Assembly: GCA_947628395.1 (NCBI GenBank)
Contig: CANQZP010000002.1
Span: forward strand, 1-60,988
DNA length: 60,988 nucleotides
DNA from: an uncultured Clostridia bacterium
GTDB taxonomy: Bacteria > Bacillota > Clostridia > TANB77 > CAG-508
Reading direction: 5' to 3'
Each line of letters begins with the position of its first letter. The first letter of the stretch is position 1. Below the pieces are notes generated by a model that was not told the origin of the DNA, did not search any database, and saw nothing but the letters and a program-made list of their open reading frames with translations. Shown here in pieces: positions 38,316 through 47,713 of the stretch. Made by a program: the position numbers and the translations under genes.

Positions 38316-39053
38316 CTATTTTACCTTTTCTTCTTTTTTCTTACAAATACTACTTATTTTCAAAAGTAATTCTTCAGTCATCTCTATATCTCTATCTTTA
38401 AACATTTTAACAATTTTTTCATTACTTACATTATTATCTTTTAAATTCATCGTAGTATAATATACTTTGTCACAAAATTTAATATCCTTTTCTACATCTT
38501 CTTCTGATTCTTCTAGAATCCTAGAAATATCTGGAACAGTAAAATTTTGTTTTTTATAAAGTTCATAGGCATTAAATTTCTTTTGCAAACTTAATTTACT
38601 TATCTTAAATCTAATCTTTTCATTCATTATTTTAGCATAACTTTTTATAACAGAGTATGCTTCTGAAGAACCAGTTAATTTATATTTTCGAGAAATATTA
38701 AATGCACTATCACCATTTTGATAATCAATAAGCATATTTTTTAAATCACTATCAGTAAGTTTATGTTTCTTTTTTAAATTTATTAATCTTCCTTCTTTTT
38801 TTAGTTCATCATTCTCATTATTCTCATTTACTTTAACCCTTTTTCTTGTTTCATCACAAGTTATATATCTATAACGATTTATGATTGTATACACTTCTGC
38901 AGAACTTTTTAATTTGTATTTTTTTGAAATCTCAAAAGCAGATAAGTCGGGTTTTTGGTAATCATTAATAATTTTTTCTAAGTCAGGCATTTCAATGTTA
39001 TGTTTTTCACATAAATTTCTTAATCTTGCCTCTTTTTCATCTATTTTACTCAT
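38316..39053 (-). CDS. Protein with repeated helix-turn-helix-like units
   Basis: About 245 residues. Two copies of a ~50-residue unit occur: NYQKPDLSAFEISKKYKLKS near residue 35 and DYQNGDSAFNISRKYKLTGS near residue 112, each followed by EVY/EAY and a basic helix; a third weaker unit (FTVPDISRILEES) follows. The pattern suggests several helix-turn-helix DNA-binding modules. I start at ATG 39051-39053; the TTG at 39065 touches the GGAAGG ribosome site. I know no family name. It lies between gltX and DUF951. Confidence 0.6.
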   Translation of the reverse strand: MSKIDEKEARLRNLCEKHNIEMPDLEKIINDYQKPDLSAFEISKKYKLKSSAEVYTIINRYRYITCDETRKRVKVNENNENDELKKEGRLINLKKKHKLTDSDLKNMLIDYQNGDSAFNISRKYKLTGSSEAYSVIKSYAKIMNEKIRFKISKLSLQKKFNAYELYKKQNFTVPDISRILEESEEDVEKDIKFCDKVYYTTMNLKDNNVSNEKIVKMFKDRDIEMTEELLLKISSICKKKEEKVK

Positions 39054-39098
39054 ACTTAATCTCAATCCTTCCTAAGTAGCAATTCATTATAAATATTT

Positions 39099-40745
39099 TT
39101 AATCATTGTTTAATCTCTTAATAACATTATCCTTACCTAATACTTGAATTATCTCATATAAATCTGGTGTATTTGCTCTTCCAGTTAATACAACTCTTAT
39201 AACTGTACTAATATCTCCAACATGACCTTTAAAATTCTCAGGATTTGCTTTATATTCTTTTACTTCTCTAGCATATCCCAATTTTTCAGCTAAATCTTTC
39301 ATTCTATCAAACCAAGTTTGTTTATCATCATTTATATCAAAAAAGTTATCTCTATATTCATTAACAATTTTCTTTATTTCTTCTTTATCTGTTATCTTTT
39401 GGAATTCATAATCTGTCTTTGATTCATAAAATTTATTATCATACATATAAATAATAGAATCTTTTACATCTGACCATTTTGCAATATCTTTTCTAGGTTT
39501 TATATTACCTCTTTCAATTCCAAATATTTTTAAAGCATACTCTTTATCATTTGAAATTAAATCAAATAATTCTTTATCATATTCTTTTGACCAATTATAA
39601 ACATAATCATAAATTTCTTCAGCAGTAAATTTTGATATAACAGTTTTAGAAACGTCAAGTAATTTTACCATATCAAACAAAGCACCACTGACACCCATTT
39701 TATTAAGTTCTAATTTAAATTCTGAAACATCTTTATCTTTATTTGCCCTTCTCCAACTTTCAAAGTTAGAATTTGCAATATTCATTAAATATTCATATAC
39801 AGCTTCTTTTGGAATTCCTTCTTCTTTATAGAAACTAACAGCAGCTTCTGGATCTTTTCTTTTACTTAATTTTCTTTTAGCTCCATTTTCTTCTTTCATA
39901 ATAGGTGCTATATGAGCATATTTTGGTGGTTTAACTCCTAATACGTAAAATAACTGTAAATGAAGTGGAACTGAAGCCACCCACTCATCACCACGAATTA
40001 CTAGAGTAGTTCCCATAAGATGGTCATCAATAGCATGAGCAAAATGATATGTAGGAAGTCCATCTGATTTTATAATAACTATATCTTGATCATTTTCAGG
40101 AAACTCTATACTTCCTTTTATACTATCCTTATGTTTTATTTTTTTCTCTTCATTACCTGGTGATTTTAATCTTATAATATATTCTTCACCATTCTTTATT
40201 TTTTCTGCTGCCATATCAATAGGCATATTTCTACATTTTGTCCACTTTCCATAATAACCTGTTCTTTGTTTTGCTTTTTCTTGATTTTCTCTTATTTCAT
40301 TTAAATCTTCAGTCGTACAAAAACAAGGATATGCCTTTCCTTCTGAAATCAAATATTTTGCATAACTTTGATAAATATCTTTTCTTTTACTTTGGATATA
40401 TGGACCATAATCACCTATATCATTTCCATTTTCATCTATAGTTTCATCTGGAGATAGCCCATAATCTTCTAAGGAATTTAATATTTCAGATACACCATTT
40501 TCTATTTCTCTTTTTTGATCAGTATCTTCTATTCTTACAAAAAAAACTCCTTCAGTCTGATTAGCTATTTTCTTTGCAATCAAGGCTTGATATAAGCCAC
40601 CTATATGCATTACTCCAGTAGGACTTGGAGCATATCTTGTAACTACTGCTCCTTCTTTTAGATTTCTTTTTGGATATTTTTCTTCATAATATGAAATATC
40701 TTTTGCATCTGGAAATATTAAATCTGCTAATTCTTTATTATTCAT
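39099..40745 (-). CDS. gltX: Glutamyl-tRNA synthetase
   Basis: A class I aminoacyl-tRNA synthetase of 548 residues. The HIGH-type motif is SPTGVMHIGG near residue 42, the KMSKS-type motif is KRKLSKRKD near residue 270, and a zinc-like or connecting region follows CFCTTEDL. The C-terminal half is the helical anticodon-binding domain. It is longer than the usual ~490 residues, matching the longer clostridial form. It is divergent from the plus-strand gene at 40913. Confidence 0.93.
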   Translation of the reverse strand: MNNKELADLIFPDAKDISYYEEKYPKRNLKEGAVVTRYAPSPTGVMHIGGLYQALIAKKIANQTEGVFFVRIEDTDQKREIENGVSEILNSLEDYGLSPDETIDENGNDIGDYGPYIQSKRKDIYQSYAKYLISEGKAYPCFCTTEDLNEIRENQEKAKQRTGYYGKWTKCRNMPIDMAAEKIKNGEEYIIRLKSPGNEEKKIKHKDSIKGSIEFPENDQDIVIIKSDGLPTYHFAHAIDDHLMGTTLVIRGDEWVASVPLHLQLFYVLGVKPPKYAHIAPIMKEENGAKRKLSKRKDPEAAVSFYKEEGIPKEAVYEYLMNIANSNFESWRRANKDKDVSEFKLELNKMGVSGALFDMVKLLDVSKTVISKFTAEEIYDYVYNWSKEYDKELFDLISNDKEYALKIFGIERGNIKPRKDIAKWSDVKDSIIYMYDNKFYESKTDYEFQKITDKEEIKKIVNEYRDNFFDINDDKQTWFDRMKDLAEKLGYAREVKEYKANPENFKGHVGDISTVIRVVLTGRANTPDLYEIIQVLGKDNVIKRLNND

Positions 40746-40835
40746 TTTTTATTTTATTCCTTTCAAATTTATTTTTGCATATTATATCAGATTATTTATA
40801 CATTTACAATATTTAATTTGTTTATACCCAAGGTA

Positions 40836-40864
40836 TTGCAAATTATGTAAATTCATGGTAAAAT
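40836..40864 (+). promoter_or_regulatory. Predicted promoter of the 40.9-kb gene
   Basis: TTGCAA (40836-40841), 17-base spacer ending CATGG, TAAAAT (40859-40864). The same CATGGTAAAAT element precedes the ROK-like gene at 51.3 kb. Confidence 0.65.
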
Positions 40865-40912
40865 TATTTTTATAACTAAATATATATAGGTTTAATTTAG
40901 GAGGTTATTTTA

Positions 40913-41251
40913 ATGCTAAAAAAACTTAACGTAGATTTAACTTTACGGAATGATTTTCCAAACTACTGGAAACTTCAGGAACTATTGAAATCAGATACTA
41001 CTCTTTGCCATAAAATAGCTAGTTGCAGAGGTTGTATCAGCAACAAATGCTGTCCAACAAAAGAGAATAACTTGAAAATCAAAATAAGCCTTATTGCTGA
41101 AGATCTCGGCTACATTTTAGTAGACGAACCAGATGATCCTCTTGTTGATATCTATATCAAAGATATCTTCGAAAATTTGAAGGATCATTCTTCTCTCGAA
41201 AATACTATTTTTGATTTCTTTTATGACTTATTAATATCGGACAGTGAATAA
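40913..41251 (+). CDS. Small Cys-rich protein of unknown function
   Basis: A 112-residue acidic protein with a cysteine cluster around residues 42-57 (CHKIASCRGCISNKCC) that could bind metal. It has a strong TAGGAGG site, its own promoter and a hairpin terminator, and so is a single-gene unit facing the opposite way from its neighbours. Codon use is different from the minus-strand genes, with more C- and G-ending codons and an in-frame CGG at 40946-40948. I recognise no family; transfer from elsewhere is possible. Confidence 0.6.
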   Translation: MLKKLNVDLTLRNDFPNYWKLQELLKSDTTLCHKIASCRGCISNKCCPTKENNLKIKISLIAEDLGYILVDEPDDPLVDIYIKDIFENLKDHSSLENTIFDFFYDLLISDSE

Positions 41252-41257
41252 CCTATA

Positions 41258-41283
41258 AAAGGGTGCCATCTTAGGCACCCTTT
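41258..41283. terminator. Bidirectional hairpin terminator
   Basis: Ten-base perfect stem aaagggtgcc / ggcacccttt with a six-base loop lies between the convergent 40.9-kb gene and recO. Confidence 0.75.
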
Positions 41284-41311
41284 AAAAAATAATTCCAATA
41301 ATCATTCTACT

Positions 41312-42046
41312 TTAAATTATTTTTTCTAACTTATATTCTTTTTCTAGTTTTTCATTAAAATATATATCAGACACAAGTTTTAATTCTTTAAGTGCATTTT
41401 CTTTTAAATTAAAAGAAAAAATTTTTTTCGAATCAGCCATACAAGAATAAATAATTGCATATCTGCTACCTTCTGATATTTCTAGCGAGCTCTTATCTTG
41501 TTTCGAACAATTTTCACACTCAAAACCATTATTTTTTATACTAAAATGATTTAAAAGATTTATCTCTTTTTCTTTGCAATTTACACATTCAGAAATATTA
41601 GGAGCAAAACCTAATATTTTTAAAAGTCTCATTTTAAATACTGCTAATATAAAATCTAAATTTTTGTCTGTTTCTGAAATTGCATATAATGTATTTAAAA
41701 ATAACTTTAATATATTATAATTATTTTGATTCTCAGTAGTAACATCACTTATTATTTTAGTAATATGAGCAGCATAATTTAACTTATCTAAATCAGTTCT
41801 TATATTATAAAACACTTCAATTGGTTCACATGAATTAATACTATAAATATCACCTGTTTTATACAATATGTACTCTCCAAAACATAGTAACTGTGTTCCC
41901 GCCATAAGTAAGCTTTTCGGTCTTTTAGCGCCTTTACCTATACAACTAATCTTTCCTAAATTTGGTGTAAGTAATGTAAGTATTTTATCTTGATCACCTA
42001 AATTATTTTCTGCTATTATTATTCCATTTATTTTTATTGTTTTCAT
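41312..42046 (-). CDS. recO: DNA repair protein RecO
   Basis: Recombination mediator of the RecFOR pathway. The 244-residue protein begins with the OB-fold segment KINGIIIAENNLGDQDKIL and carries a C-terminal four-cysteine zinc site (CVNCKE, then CENCSK). The gene order era, yqzL, recO is the classic Firmicutes arrangement, which supports it. Confidence 0.9.
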   Translation of the reverse strand: MKTIKINGIIIAENNLGDQDKILTLLTPNLGKISCIGKGAKRPKSLLMAGTQLLCFGEYILYKTGDIYSINSCEPIEVFYNIRTDLDKLNYAAHITKIISDVTTENQNNYNILKLFLNTLYAISETDKNLDFILAVFKMRLLKILGFAPNISECVNCKEKEINLLNHFSIKNNGFECENCSKQDKSSLEISEGSRYAIIYSCMADSKKIFSFNLKENALKELKLVSDIYFNEKLEKEYKLEKII

Positions 42047-42076
42047 AATTTTTACCTACATATATATATGAATATT

Positions 42077-42095
42077 GGGCGATTAAAAATCGCCC
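42077..42095. terminator. Small hairpin overlapping the yqzL stop
   Basis: gggcgat / atcgccc with a five-base loop spans the stop codon; no U-run follows on the minus strand, so readthrough to recO is likely. Confidence 0.3.
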
Positions 42096-42193
42096 CTGTA
42101 TTTTTTTTCTAATTCTTCTATTGATTTAAGTTCTAAAAAAACATCTATATTTCCTGTATTTTTAAAAGTTTGCCATGCTATTTCTTTAATCAT
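42083..42193 (-). CDS. yqzL: YqzL family small protein
   Basis: A 36-residue peptide containing IAWQTFKNTGNIDVFLELK, matching the YqzL family that sits between era and recO in many Firmicutes. GAAAGGG lies upstream of the ATG. The gene is short but its position and sequence agree. Function is unknown. Confidence 0.8.
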   Translation of the reverse strand: MIKEIAWQTFKNTGNIDVFLELKSIEELEKKYRGDF

Positions 42194-42246
42194 AATCAAT
42201 CACCCTTTCCAGAATAAATTCTGAATTTATCTTTTGTATTTTTTTA

Positions 42247-43149
42247 CTATTTATACTGGAATTTTTTTAGAATATTTGTATTTTCGTTCCAATCTTCTTT
42301 AACTTTTACCCAAATTTTCAAATTTACTTTTGTATTTAACATTTTTTCAAGTTCTATTCTACTACTGCTTCCAATTCTCTTAAGCATACTTCCTTCTTTA
42401 CCAATAATTATTCCCTTATGAGATTTTTTTATACAATATATACAAGCCTCTATATCATATATTTCCTGCTTTTTACTATTTTTCCTTAAATTAAATTTTT
42501 CTACTTCAATATATAATCCATGTGGTACTTCCTCATTTAATAATCTTAAAGCTTTTTCCCTAATTATCTCTTCTGCAATTTGTCTCATAGTTTGATCTGT
42601 ATATTCATCATCTTCATAATATTTTGGTCCTGGCTTTAATAATTTTTCTATCTCATCTAATACAACTTCAGAATATTTTTCATCTGTTGCACTAATTGGT
42701 ATTACTGCTTCAAAATCATATTCATCTTTATATTTTTCTATAAGTTCTAATAAACTTTCTTTTTTGACTAAATCTATTTTATTTATAATTAATATAGTTT
42801 TTTTCTTAGCTTCTTTTATCTTTTCTAATAAAAGCTTGTCTCCTTTACCAACATCTTTTGATGTAGCTTCTATCAAAAATAAAATAACATCTACATCTTT
42901 CAGACTTGAAAAAGCAGTTTCTACCATAGTTTCACTAAGCTTAGTCTTTGGTTTGTGAATTCCTGGTGTATCTATAAAAATTATTTGTGAGTTTTCTCTA
43001 TTAGCAATAGCCTTAATCGCCATTCTAGTCGTTTGTGGCTTATTCGCTGTAATTGAAACTTTTTCTTTTATTATATTATTTAATAATGTTGACTTTCCTA
43101 CATTTGTTCTACCAATTACTGAAACAAATCCTGATTTAAACTCTTGCAT
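42247..43149 (-). CDS. era: GTPase Era
   Basis: Essential GTPase for 30S ribosome maturation. In 300 residues it has G1 GRTNVGKST, G3 DTPGIHKPK, G4 NKID and a C-terminal KH RNA-binding domain with GIIIGKEGSMLKRIG. It lies 12 bases downstream of the DUF3048 gene. Confidence 0.96.
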   Translation of the reverse strand: MQEFKSGFVSVIGRTNVGKSTLLNNIIKEKVSITANKPQTTRMAIKAIANRENSQIIFIDTPGIHKPKTKLSETMVETAFSSLKDVDVILFLIEATSKDVGKGDKLLLEKIKEAKKKTILIINKIDLVKKESLLELIEKYKDEYDFEAVIPISATDEKYSEVVLDEIEKLLKPGPKYYEDDEYTDQTMRQIAEEIIREKALRLLNEEVPHGLYIEVEKFNLRKNSKKQEIYDIEACIYCIKKSHKGIIIGKEGSMLKRIGSSSRIELEKMLNTKVNLKIWVKVKEDWNENTNILKKFQYK

Positions 43150-43161
43150 ATATTCCCTCTT

Positions 43162-44247
43162 TTACTCAAAAGTTACCTTTGCATTTAATGGACAAATCTC
43201 TACATAAGTATTTCCATCATTTACATTTATCTCATTTCCAGCTTCATCTTTGTACACAGTTTGTGCACTTCTTGAAGTTTTTTCACAAGTAATTTTAATA
43301 GCTTTTCCATTAGTAATATAATATCCATCTAAAGTTTTAATGTTGTACAAACCTTGTCTTCCCTTATTTTCAGAATCATTTAAAGTATAATTTTGAGCAA
43401 ATTCTACAATTATATTTTTAGTAGTAAGAGGTTCATCTGTATTTCCGTCTTTTTGTAAAACTCCTCTTGCATATCTTGTATAACGTGCTGTATCTGCATT
43501 ATACTCAAATTTTACAGTTTGTAAGCTTGAAAAAGGAATATTTACAGTATTTGCAACAGTTGCAGTTTCTCCTAAATCGACTTCATCTACAACATAATTT
43601 AATACACTTTTCTTTGTAGAAACTGTAGAATAACCTTTCTCGTTAGCAACTTGAAGTAATCCTTTTGTACTTGTTAAACAGTTATGAGGAGCAGCTTTGC
43701 TCGAACTTCTCCAATATATTGATGTATCTGTTCTAGCCCTTCCTGTATCATAATATAACCCATTTATATTTTCTACTTTCAATGATGTAATATCCCTTTG
43801 AGCTTGTGGACTCCAACCTATATGAGCATATATTGCATCATTTTCTAAAGCATAGTCTAGGAAATAATGTCTTGCACTTCTAGTAGGTCCAATTACGTCT
43901 ACATCTTTTCCTTTAAATATTGGCATTAACCTTGTTTCTGAACCTTCTACGATAATTTCATATACCATATAAGCTTCATTTAATCCATATTGTGCCCAAG
44001 CATCTTTGTGATTATCAATCATTACCGCAATTGGTCTATCATCACCTGAAAATATTTGAACCTTTTTTTCTTCAGGCTGGGCTACCTCTTGTCCATTATT
44101 CATAGCCACAGCAGGTCTAGCTTTACCTTCTTTATTAGCATTATATATTCTATAACCTAAAAATCCTCCCGCTCCCATAATAATTATCAATAATATAATT
44201 AAAAATACTATTGAAGCTTTACTACTTTTTTCTTTTTTCTTTGACAT
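43162..44247 (-). CDS. DUF3048 membrane-anchored protein (YerB-like)
   Basis: A 361-residue protein with an N-terminal basic region and one membrane segment (residues about 12-32), then an extracytoplasmic DUF3048 domain: RPIAVMIDNHKDAW, EIIVEGSETRLMPIF and GPTRSARHYFLD are typical. The function of the family is unknown. It lies between ybeY and era, a place often held by other genes. Confidence 0.87.
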   Translation of the reverse strand: MSKKKEKSSKASIVFLIILLIIIMGAGGFLGYRIYNANKEGKARPAVAMNNGQEVAQPEEKKVQIFSGDDRPIAVMIDNHKDAWAQYGLNEAYMVYEIIVEGSETRLMPIFKGKDVDVIGPTRSARHYFLDYALENDAIYAHIGWSPQAQRDITSLKVENINGLYYDTGRARTDTSIYWRSSSKAAPHNCLTSTKGLLQVANEKGYSTVSTKKSVLNYVVDEVDLGETATVANTVNIPFSSLQTVKFEYNADTARYTRYARGVLQKDGNTDEPLTTKNIIVEFAQNYTLNDSENKGRQGLYNIKTLDGYYITNGKAIKITCEKTSRSAQTVYKDEAGNEINVNDGNTYVEICPLNAKVTFE

Positions 44248-44268
44248 ATTAAATCATCCTTTCTTTTG

Positions 44269-44736
44269 TTATCTTAAAATATTTAGTTTTCCTAAAATAT
44301 TTTCTTCTTTTAATCTCATTTCTTTTCTTTCTTCTTGCTCAATGTGATCATAACCCATTAAATGATAAAATCCATGTACTACCATATAAGATAATTCTCT
44401 TTCAAAAGAATGCTCATATTCTTTTGCTTGCTCTTTTACTTTATCGATTGAAATAACTATATCTCCCAAAGTTTCTCGTATTTCTTCTGGCTTATTATAT
44501 ATTTCATCTTTCTCAAACATAGGAAATGATAATACATCAGTTGCCTTGTTCACTTTTCTAAATTCATTATTCATTTTTTGAATTTGGTCAGGTGTAGTCA
44601 AAATTATACTTACATAATAATTTTTATCCTGTAAATTTTCTTCTACCATACACTCTTTTAAAACATTTTCTATTATATTATAATATTCACTATTTTCTTC
44701 TATATCTAAAAATTCTATTTCTAATATTTCTTTCAT
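44269..44736 (-). CDS. ybeY: Endoribonuclease YbeY
   Basis: Metal-dependent RNase for rRNA maturation. The catalytic zinc motif HGFYHLMGYDH is present, with RKVNKATDVLSFPM upstream. I start at ATG 44734-44736, giving 155 residues, the normal length. The open frame extends back to a TTG at 44877, but those 47 codons lie almost wholly in a mobile palindromic element (44756-44879) and are not family sequence. AGAGGAA lies upstream of the chosen start, close to the element edge. Confidence 0.92.
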   Translation of the reverse strand: MKEILEIEFLDIEENSEYYNIIENVLKECMVEENLQDKNYYVSIILTTPDQIQKMNNEFRKVNKATDVLSFPMFEKDEIYNKPEEIRETLGDIVISIDKVKEQAKEYEHSFERELSYMVVHGFYHLMGYDHIEQEERKEMRLKEENILGKLNILR

Positions 44737-44755
44737 ACTTACTACCAATTCCTCT

Positions 44756-44879
44756 GGTTGGAAAAGAATTAAATTTTGGCTAGGAAAATGAGTTTGAAAT
44801 TTATGAGGCGTACTTTCTGTACGGTGATTAAATTTCAAATGAAATTTGACAACGCCAAAATTGTAATTATTTTTCAACC
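44756..44879. repeat. 124-bp element with terminal inverted repeats, copy A
   Basis: The ends ggttggaaaagaattaaa... and its complement (gccaaaattgtaattatttttcaacc read backward) are imperfect ~25-base inverted repeats, and the interior (tttgaaattta ... taaatttcaaa) extends the palindrome. Copy B at 58848-58970 is nearly the same sequence in the same orientation. It starts directly at the stop of the upstream gene and ends just before ybeY. There is no coding capacity of its own and no clear target duplication. Confidence 0.85.
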
Positions 44880-46049
44880 CTATTTCCTTTTTATCAAATT
44901 ATTAGTTGTAGAACACGTATTCTTTAACACTCTCATAGCATTATAACTAACTAGTTTTTCTTTATAAAATTTTATAATATCTTTGTTTTTATTATCTAAT
45001 AACTTAATTTCTCTTTTTAAGAATAAAATCTCTTTTTGTCTTAAAGACTTTGCACTTTCATAACTATTCCAGAAATTTTTATAGTTTTCTCTTTCAGCAG
45101 GTTTTTCCCAATAAACTTTTGTAGAAAGCAATTTAATATTATATTCTTCAAACAATTCTATTAACATATCATAAGCTTGTAATTGTTTTTTGCTATTTTT
45201 TGAATTTACAATTAATTTTCTAGTATCTTGAATCAATTTTTCATAACATTGCTCTGCTGCAACTAGTGGAAGACTATGAGTAAATATTTTTCTGCTCATT
45301 CCTAAAAGAATCATATTTTTTTCTATCTTATCTTTTTCATCAAGTTTTCCAGCCTCAAATCTTTCATATTTATCATATTCATTTTTTATAGAATCAAAAA
45401 TCTCTTTCTTGCTTTCATCTTCTAATTTTATAGGTAGAATTTTTTGTACATATTCTTCAATAGTAGAAAAAATATTTTCATAAATTTTATCCTTTTTTGA
45501 ACTATTAGTTTTTAAACTATCTGCCAATTGAACAGAATAATTTTTAAGTATTCCTTTATAAAAACTATCCATTTTAGTTAAATAAAAATCTGTATATTTT
45601 TTTAAAATTTTCTCTTTTCCTGCAATTTTTAAAGAATCATAATCTAATTCTACTAAATATTTTTGTTTTCTAAATTTATATTCTATGTATTCATTCTCCT
45701 TCAAACTAGTAATCGTATAATAACTACTAATTGCATTTTTTTCAAAATCAGTAGCAATATTATTTTTTACTTTCTTATAGACACTATCCATTATATGTTT
45801 ATCAATAGCTTCTAAATATAGTGAATATGCCTCTTCATATTTTGATAATAAACTTTTCTTTTTCTCTTCATTACTCTCATTAAAGTTACTATAAACTTCA
45901 TAGTTTTTAAGTAAATTATTTCTCTTCATGTTAATTACTAATCCATTTATTCCTATTTTAGTTGGTATTAAAATTTTAGATAAAGTATTTGTTAATTTTC
46001 CAAAAAATGTTTTGTTCGTTTCGATAACTTTTAAACTTCTTTCTTCCAC
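44880..46049 (-). CDS. Unrecognised helical protein between yqfD and ybeY
   Basis: A 389-residue protein, mostly alpha-helical and Lys/Glu/Asn-rich, with no signal peptide, membrane segment or recognised motif. The N-terminus (GKLTNTLSKILIPTKIGINGL) is amphipathic. In most Firmicutes the position after yqfD holds phoH; this protein has no PhoH motifs (no P-loop) and is therefore something else. It lies 17 bases downstream of yqfD and shares its operon, so a role in sporulation or envelope is possible only by context. Confidence 0.6.
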   Translation of the reverse strand: MEERSLKVIETNKTFFGKLTNTLSKILIPTKIGINGLVINMKRNNLLKNYEVYSNFNESNEEKKKSLLSKYEEAYSLYLEAIDKHIMDSVYKKVKNNIATDFEKNAISSYYTITSLKENEYIEYKFRKQKYLVELDYDSLKIAGKEKILKKYTDFYLTKMDSFYKGILKNYSVQLADSLKTNSSKKDKIYENIFSTIEEYVQKILPIKLEDESKKEIFDSIKNEYDKYERFEAGKLDEKDKIEKNMILLGMSRKIFTHSLPLVAAEQCYEKLIQDTRKLIVNSKNSKKQLQAYDMLIELFEEYNIKLLSTKVYWEKPAERENYKNFWNSYESAKSLRQKEILFLKREIKLLDNKNKDIIKFYKEKLVSYNAMRVLKNTCSTTNNLIKRK

Positions 46050-46065
46050 TTAATAAACACACTCC

Positions 46066-47248
46066 TTACAATACCAATTTTTCTTCTACCCCTATATTCT
46101 CTAATACTTCATAAATTAGTTTAACCTTTATCCCATCTTCTTTTTCTTCTACTACAACATCCCTATTTACAATTTCTTTTCCTTCAATGTCATTTTTTAT
46201 CTCCTCTTCTAATTTGGTAATCGTATTTTCTCTTAATGTATCCAAATCGTAATTTTTCTCTGTTGTTTTTAATTCATAATTTGTTGTCTTTTTGAATTCT
46301 ATTGGTAAATAAAAATTGTTAAATATTTTTAATTTTTTATTCTCATTTATTGTATCATATAATTTAAATTTTGAAAGCTTTTTATTAAAATTTATTTTAA
46401 AATTATTAATTTTTATAGAATTTTTTACTTCTACTTTACCTGTTCGTTCAGTTACCTCTTCTTTGTATTTAGCTTCTTTTTCCTTAGTGTACCAAGTCTT
46501 TGCCTGAATTTCTCCAGTAGCATGAACATATCTTATTCCCGTATATTTTCCTTCCATCCATCCGCCTTGCTAAAATAGTTCCTTCTTCTACTGCATCTCC
46601 AACTTTTACTCCAGCAGTTCCATTTGTTATATTTATTTTTGTAATTATTCCTGTTTTGTCTGAAACAATATTACAATATTCATTTTTATCTAGAATTTCA
46701 GGTTTAGGACTTGCCTGGACTATTTCAACTATTGCATTCGTTCCACTTATATCAATTCCAATCCAAGCTATATCATCTCTTTTTAGTCTTATCTCTTCAA
46801 TAATTTTTTGAGTATCGACTTTATTTTTTAACATTCCAATATTTAGTCCACTTTCTTTTAAAGATGATAGTAATTCTTCTTTATTTATATCTATATCTCC
46901 CTTAATTTCAATATTCCAAACAAACCTTGAAAGAATAAAAATACTACATAGAATAAAAAGCAAAAGGAACATAAAAATTTTTCTCTTTTTGTATTTATTT
47001 ATTTTAAACGGAAGTCCTTTTTTCTTTTCTATTTTTATTTTACAATTAGTGATTTTGCAAATTTTTTTTAGATTCTTAAAATCATTTATTCCAACATTAC
47101 AATACATAGTAGTATCTCTATTTCTTTTTATGTTCCATATAAAAATATTATTATTCATACATGTATTCATAAATCTTTCAATATAAAAACCTTCAACTTC
47201 TATTCTAATATATCCAATTATATAATATAGAAATATCTTTAATATCAA
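46066..47248 (-). CDS. yqfD: Sporulation protein YqfD, split by +1 shift at CGG
   Basis: Two frames (46484-47248 and 46066-46557) join into 393 residues, the usual family length, when one base is skipped at CGG 46562-46564 (codon 229): TTA GCA AGG [C] GGA TGG ATG GAA. The joined text reads EEGTILARGWMEGKYTGIRYVHATGE across the point, a conserved region of the family. A membrane segment lies near residues 92-113. YqfD (SpoIV-type) acts at the mother-cell membrane and is needed for spore formation in related species; yqfC precedes it. If the shift does not happen, the first 254 residues end in a foreign tail. Confidence 0.8.
46562..46564 (-). other. CGG codon at a +1 frameshift point (yqfD)
   Basis: Zero frame reads GCA AGG CGG ATG GAT and stops 25 codons later; skipping the C gives GGA TGG ATG GAA GGA, the conserved family text. 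A shift one codon earlier at AGG cannot be excluded. Confidence 0.75.
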
Positions 47249-47254
47249 GCAAAA

Positions 47255-47527
47255 TCACCTACATTCAAAATCTATATTTTCTATTTTTCCTGTTACTAAA
47301 ATATCATCTTCTGTCATTTGATTTAAATTAAGTTCAAACCCATTTATATTTATATTTCCTATATGAGTAGATATTCTTATAAAAAATTCTTCATATTCTA
47401 TAATTCCCTTATAATTTTCAATAAGTAATTCTTCAAAACCTACCATAGTTAATTTAGGTAAATCAGTACCAACTTCTTTAGGAATATCAAATAACTGATT
47501 TAATTTTTCTTTTCTACTCTTCTTCAT
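47255..47527 (-). CDS. yqfC: Sporulation protein YqfC
   Basis: A 90-residue YabP/YqfC-family protein with LPKLTMVGFEELLIENYKGI and a C-terminal ILVTGKIENIDF strand. It lies six bases upstream of yqfD, the standard pairing in sporulating Firmicutes. Confidence 0.9.
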   Translation of the reverse strand: MKKSRKEKLNQLFDIPKEVGTDLPKLTMVGFEELLIENYKGIIEYEEFFIRISTHIGNININGFELNLNQMTEDDILVTGKIENIDFECR

Positions 47528-47587
47528 ATTTTTAATCTCCTTGTTTTCTAATGTATATTCTTCAATAAAAAAAATATGTCTTTCAAA

Positions 47588-47663
47588 TTTCAGACATGGG
47601 GACGGAGTTTTTGTCTAAGAATTTTCAATTCTTAGACAAAAACTCCGTCCCCTCTGTCTGAAA
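47588..47663. repeat. 80-bp palindromic element, copy 2
   Basis: Nearly identical to 1214-1293: the same cagacatggggacggag and ctccgtcccctctgtctg arms around the gtctaagaatt stem. It lies about 50 bases past the pdaA stop and 60 bases before the yqfC start. Confidence 0.85.
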
Positions 47664-47713
47664 AACTCAATTTGCAACAGCAGGATTATGAAAAATCAAT
47701 TATATTATTGTAC

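Noticed and set aside
44737..44877. N-terminal extension of YbeY from a TTG start
   Set aside because: It lies in the palindromic element and the family starts at the internal ATG 44734-44736.
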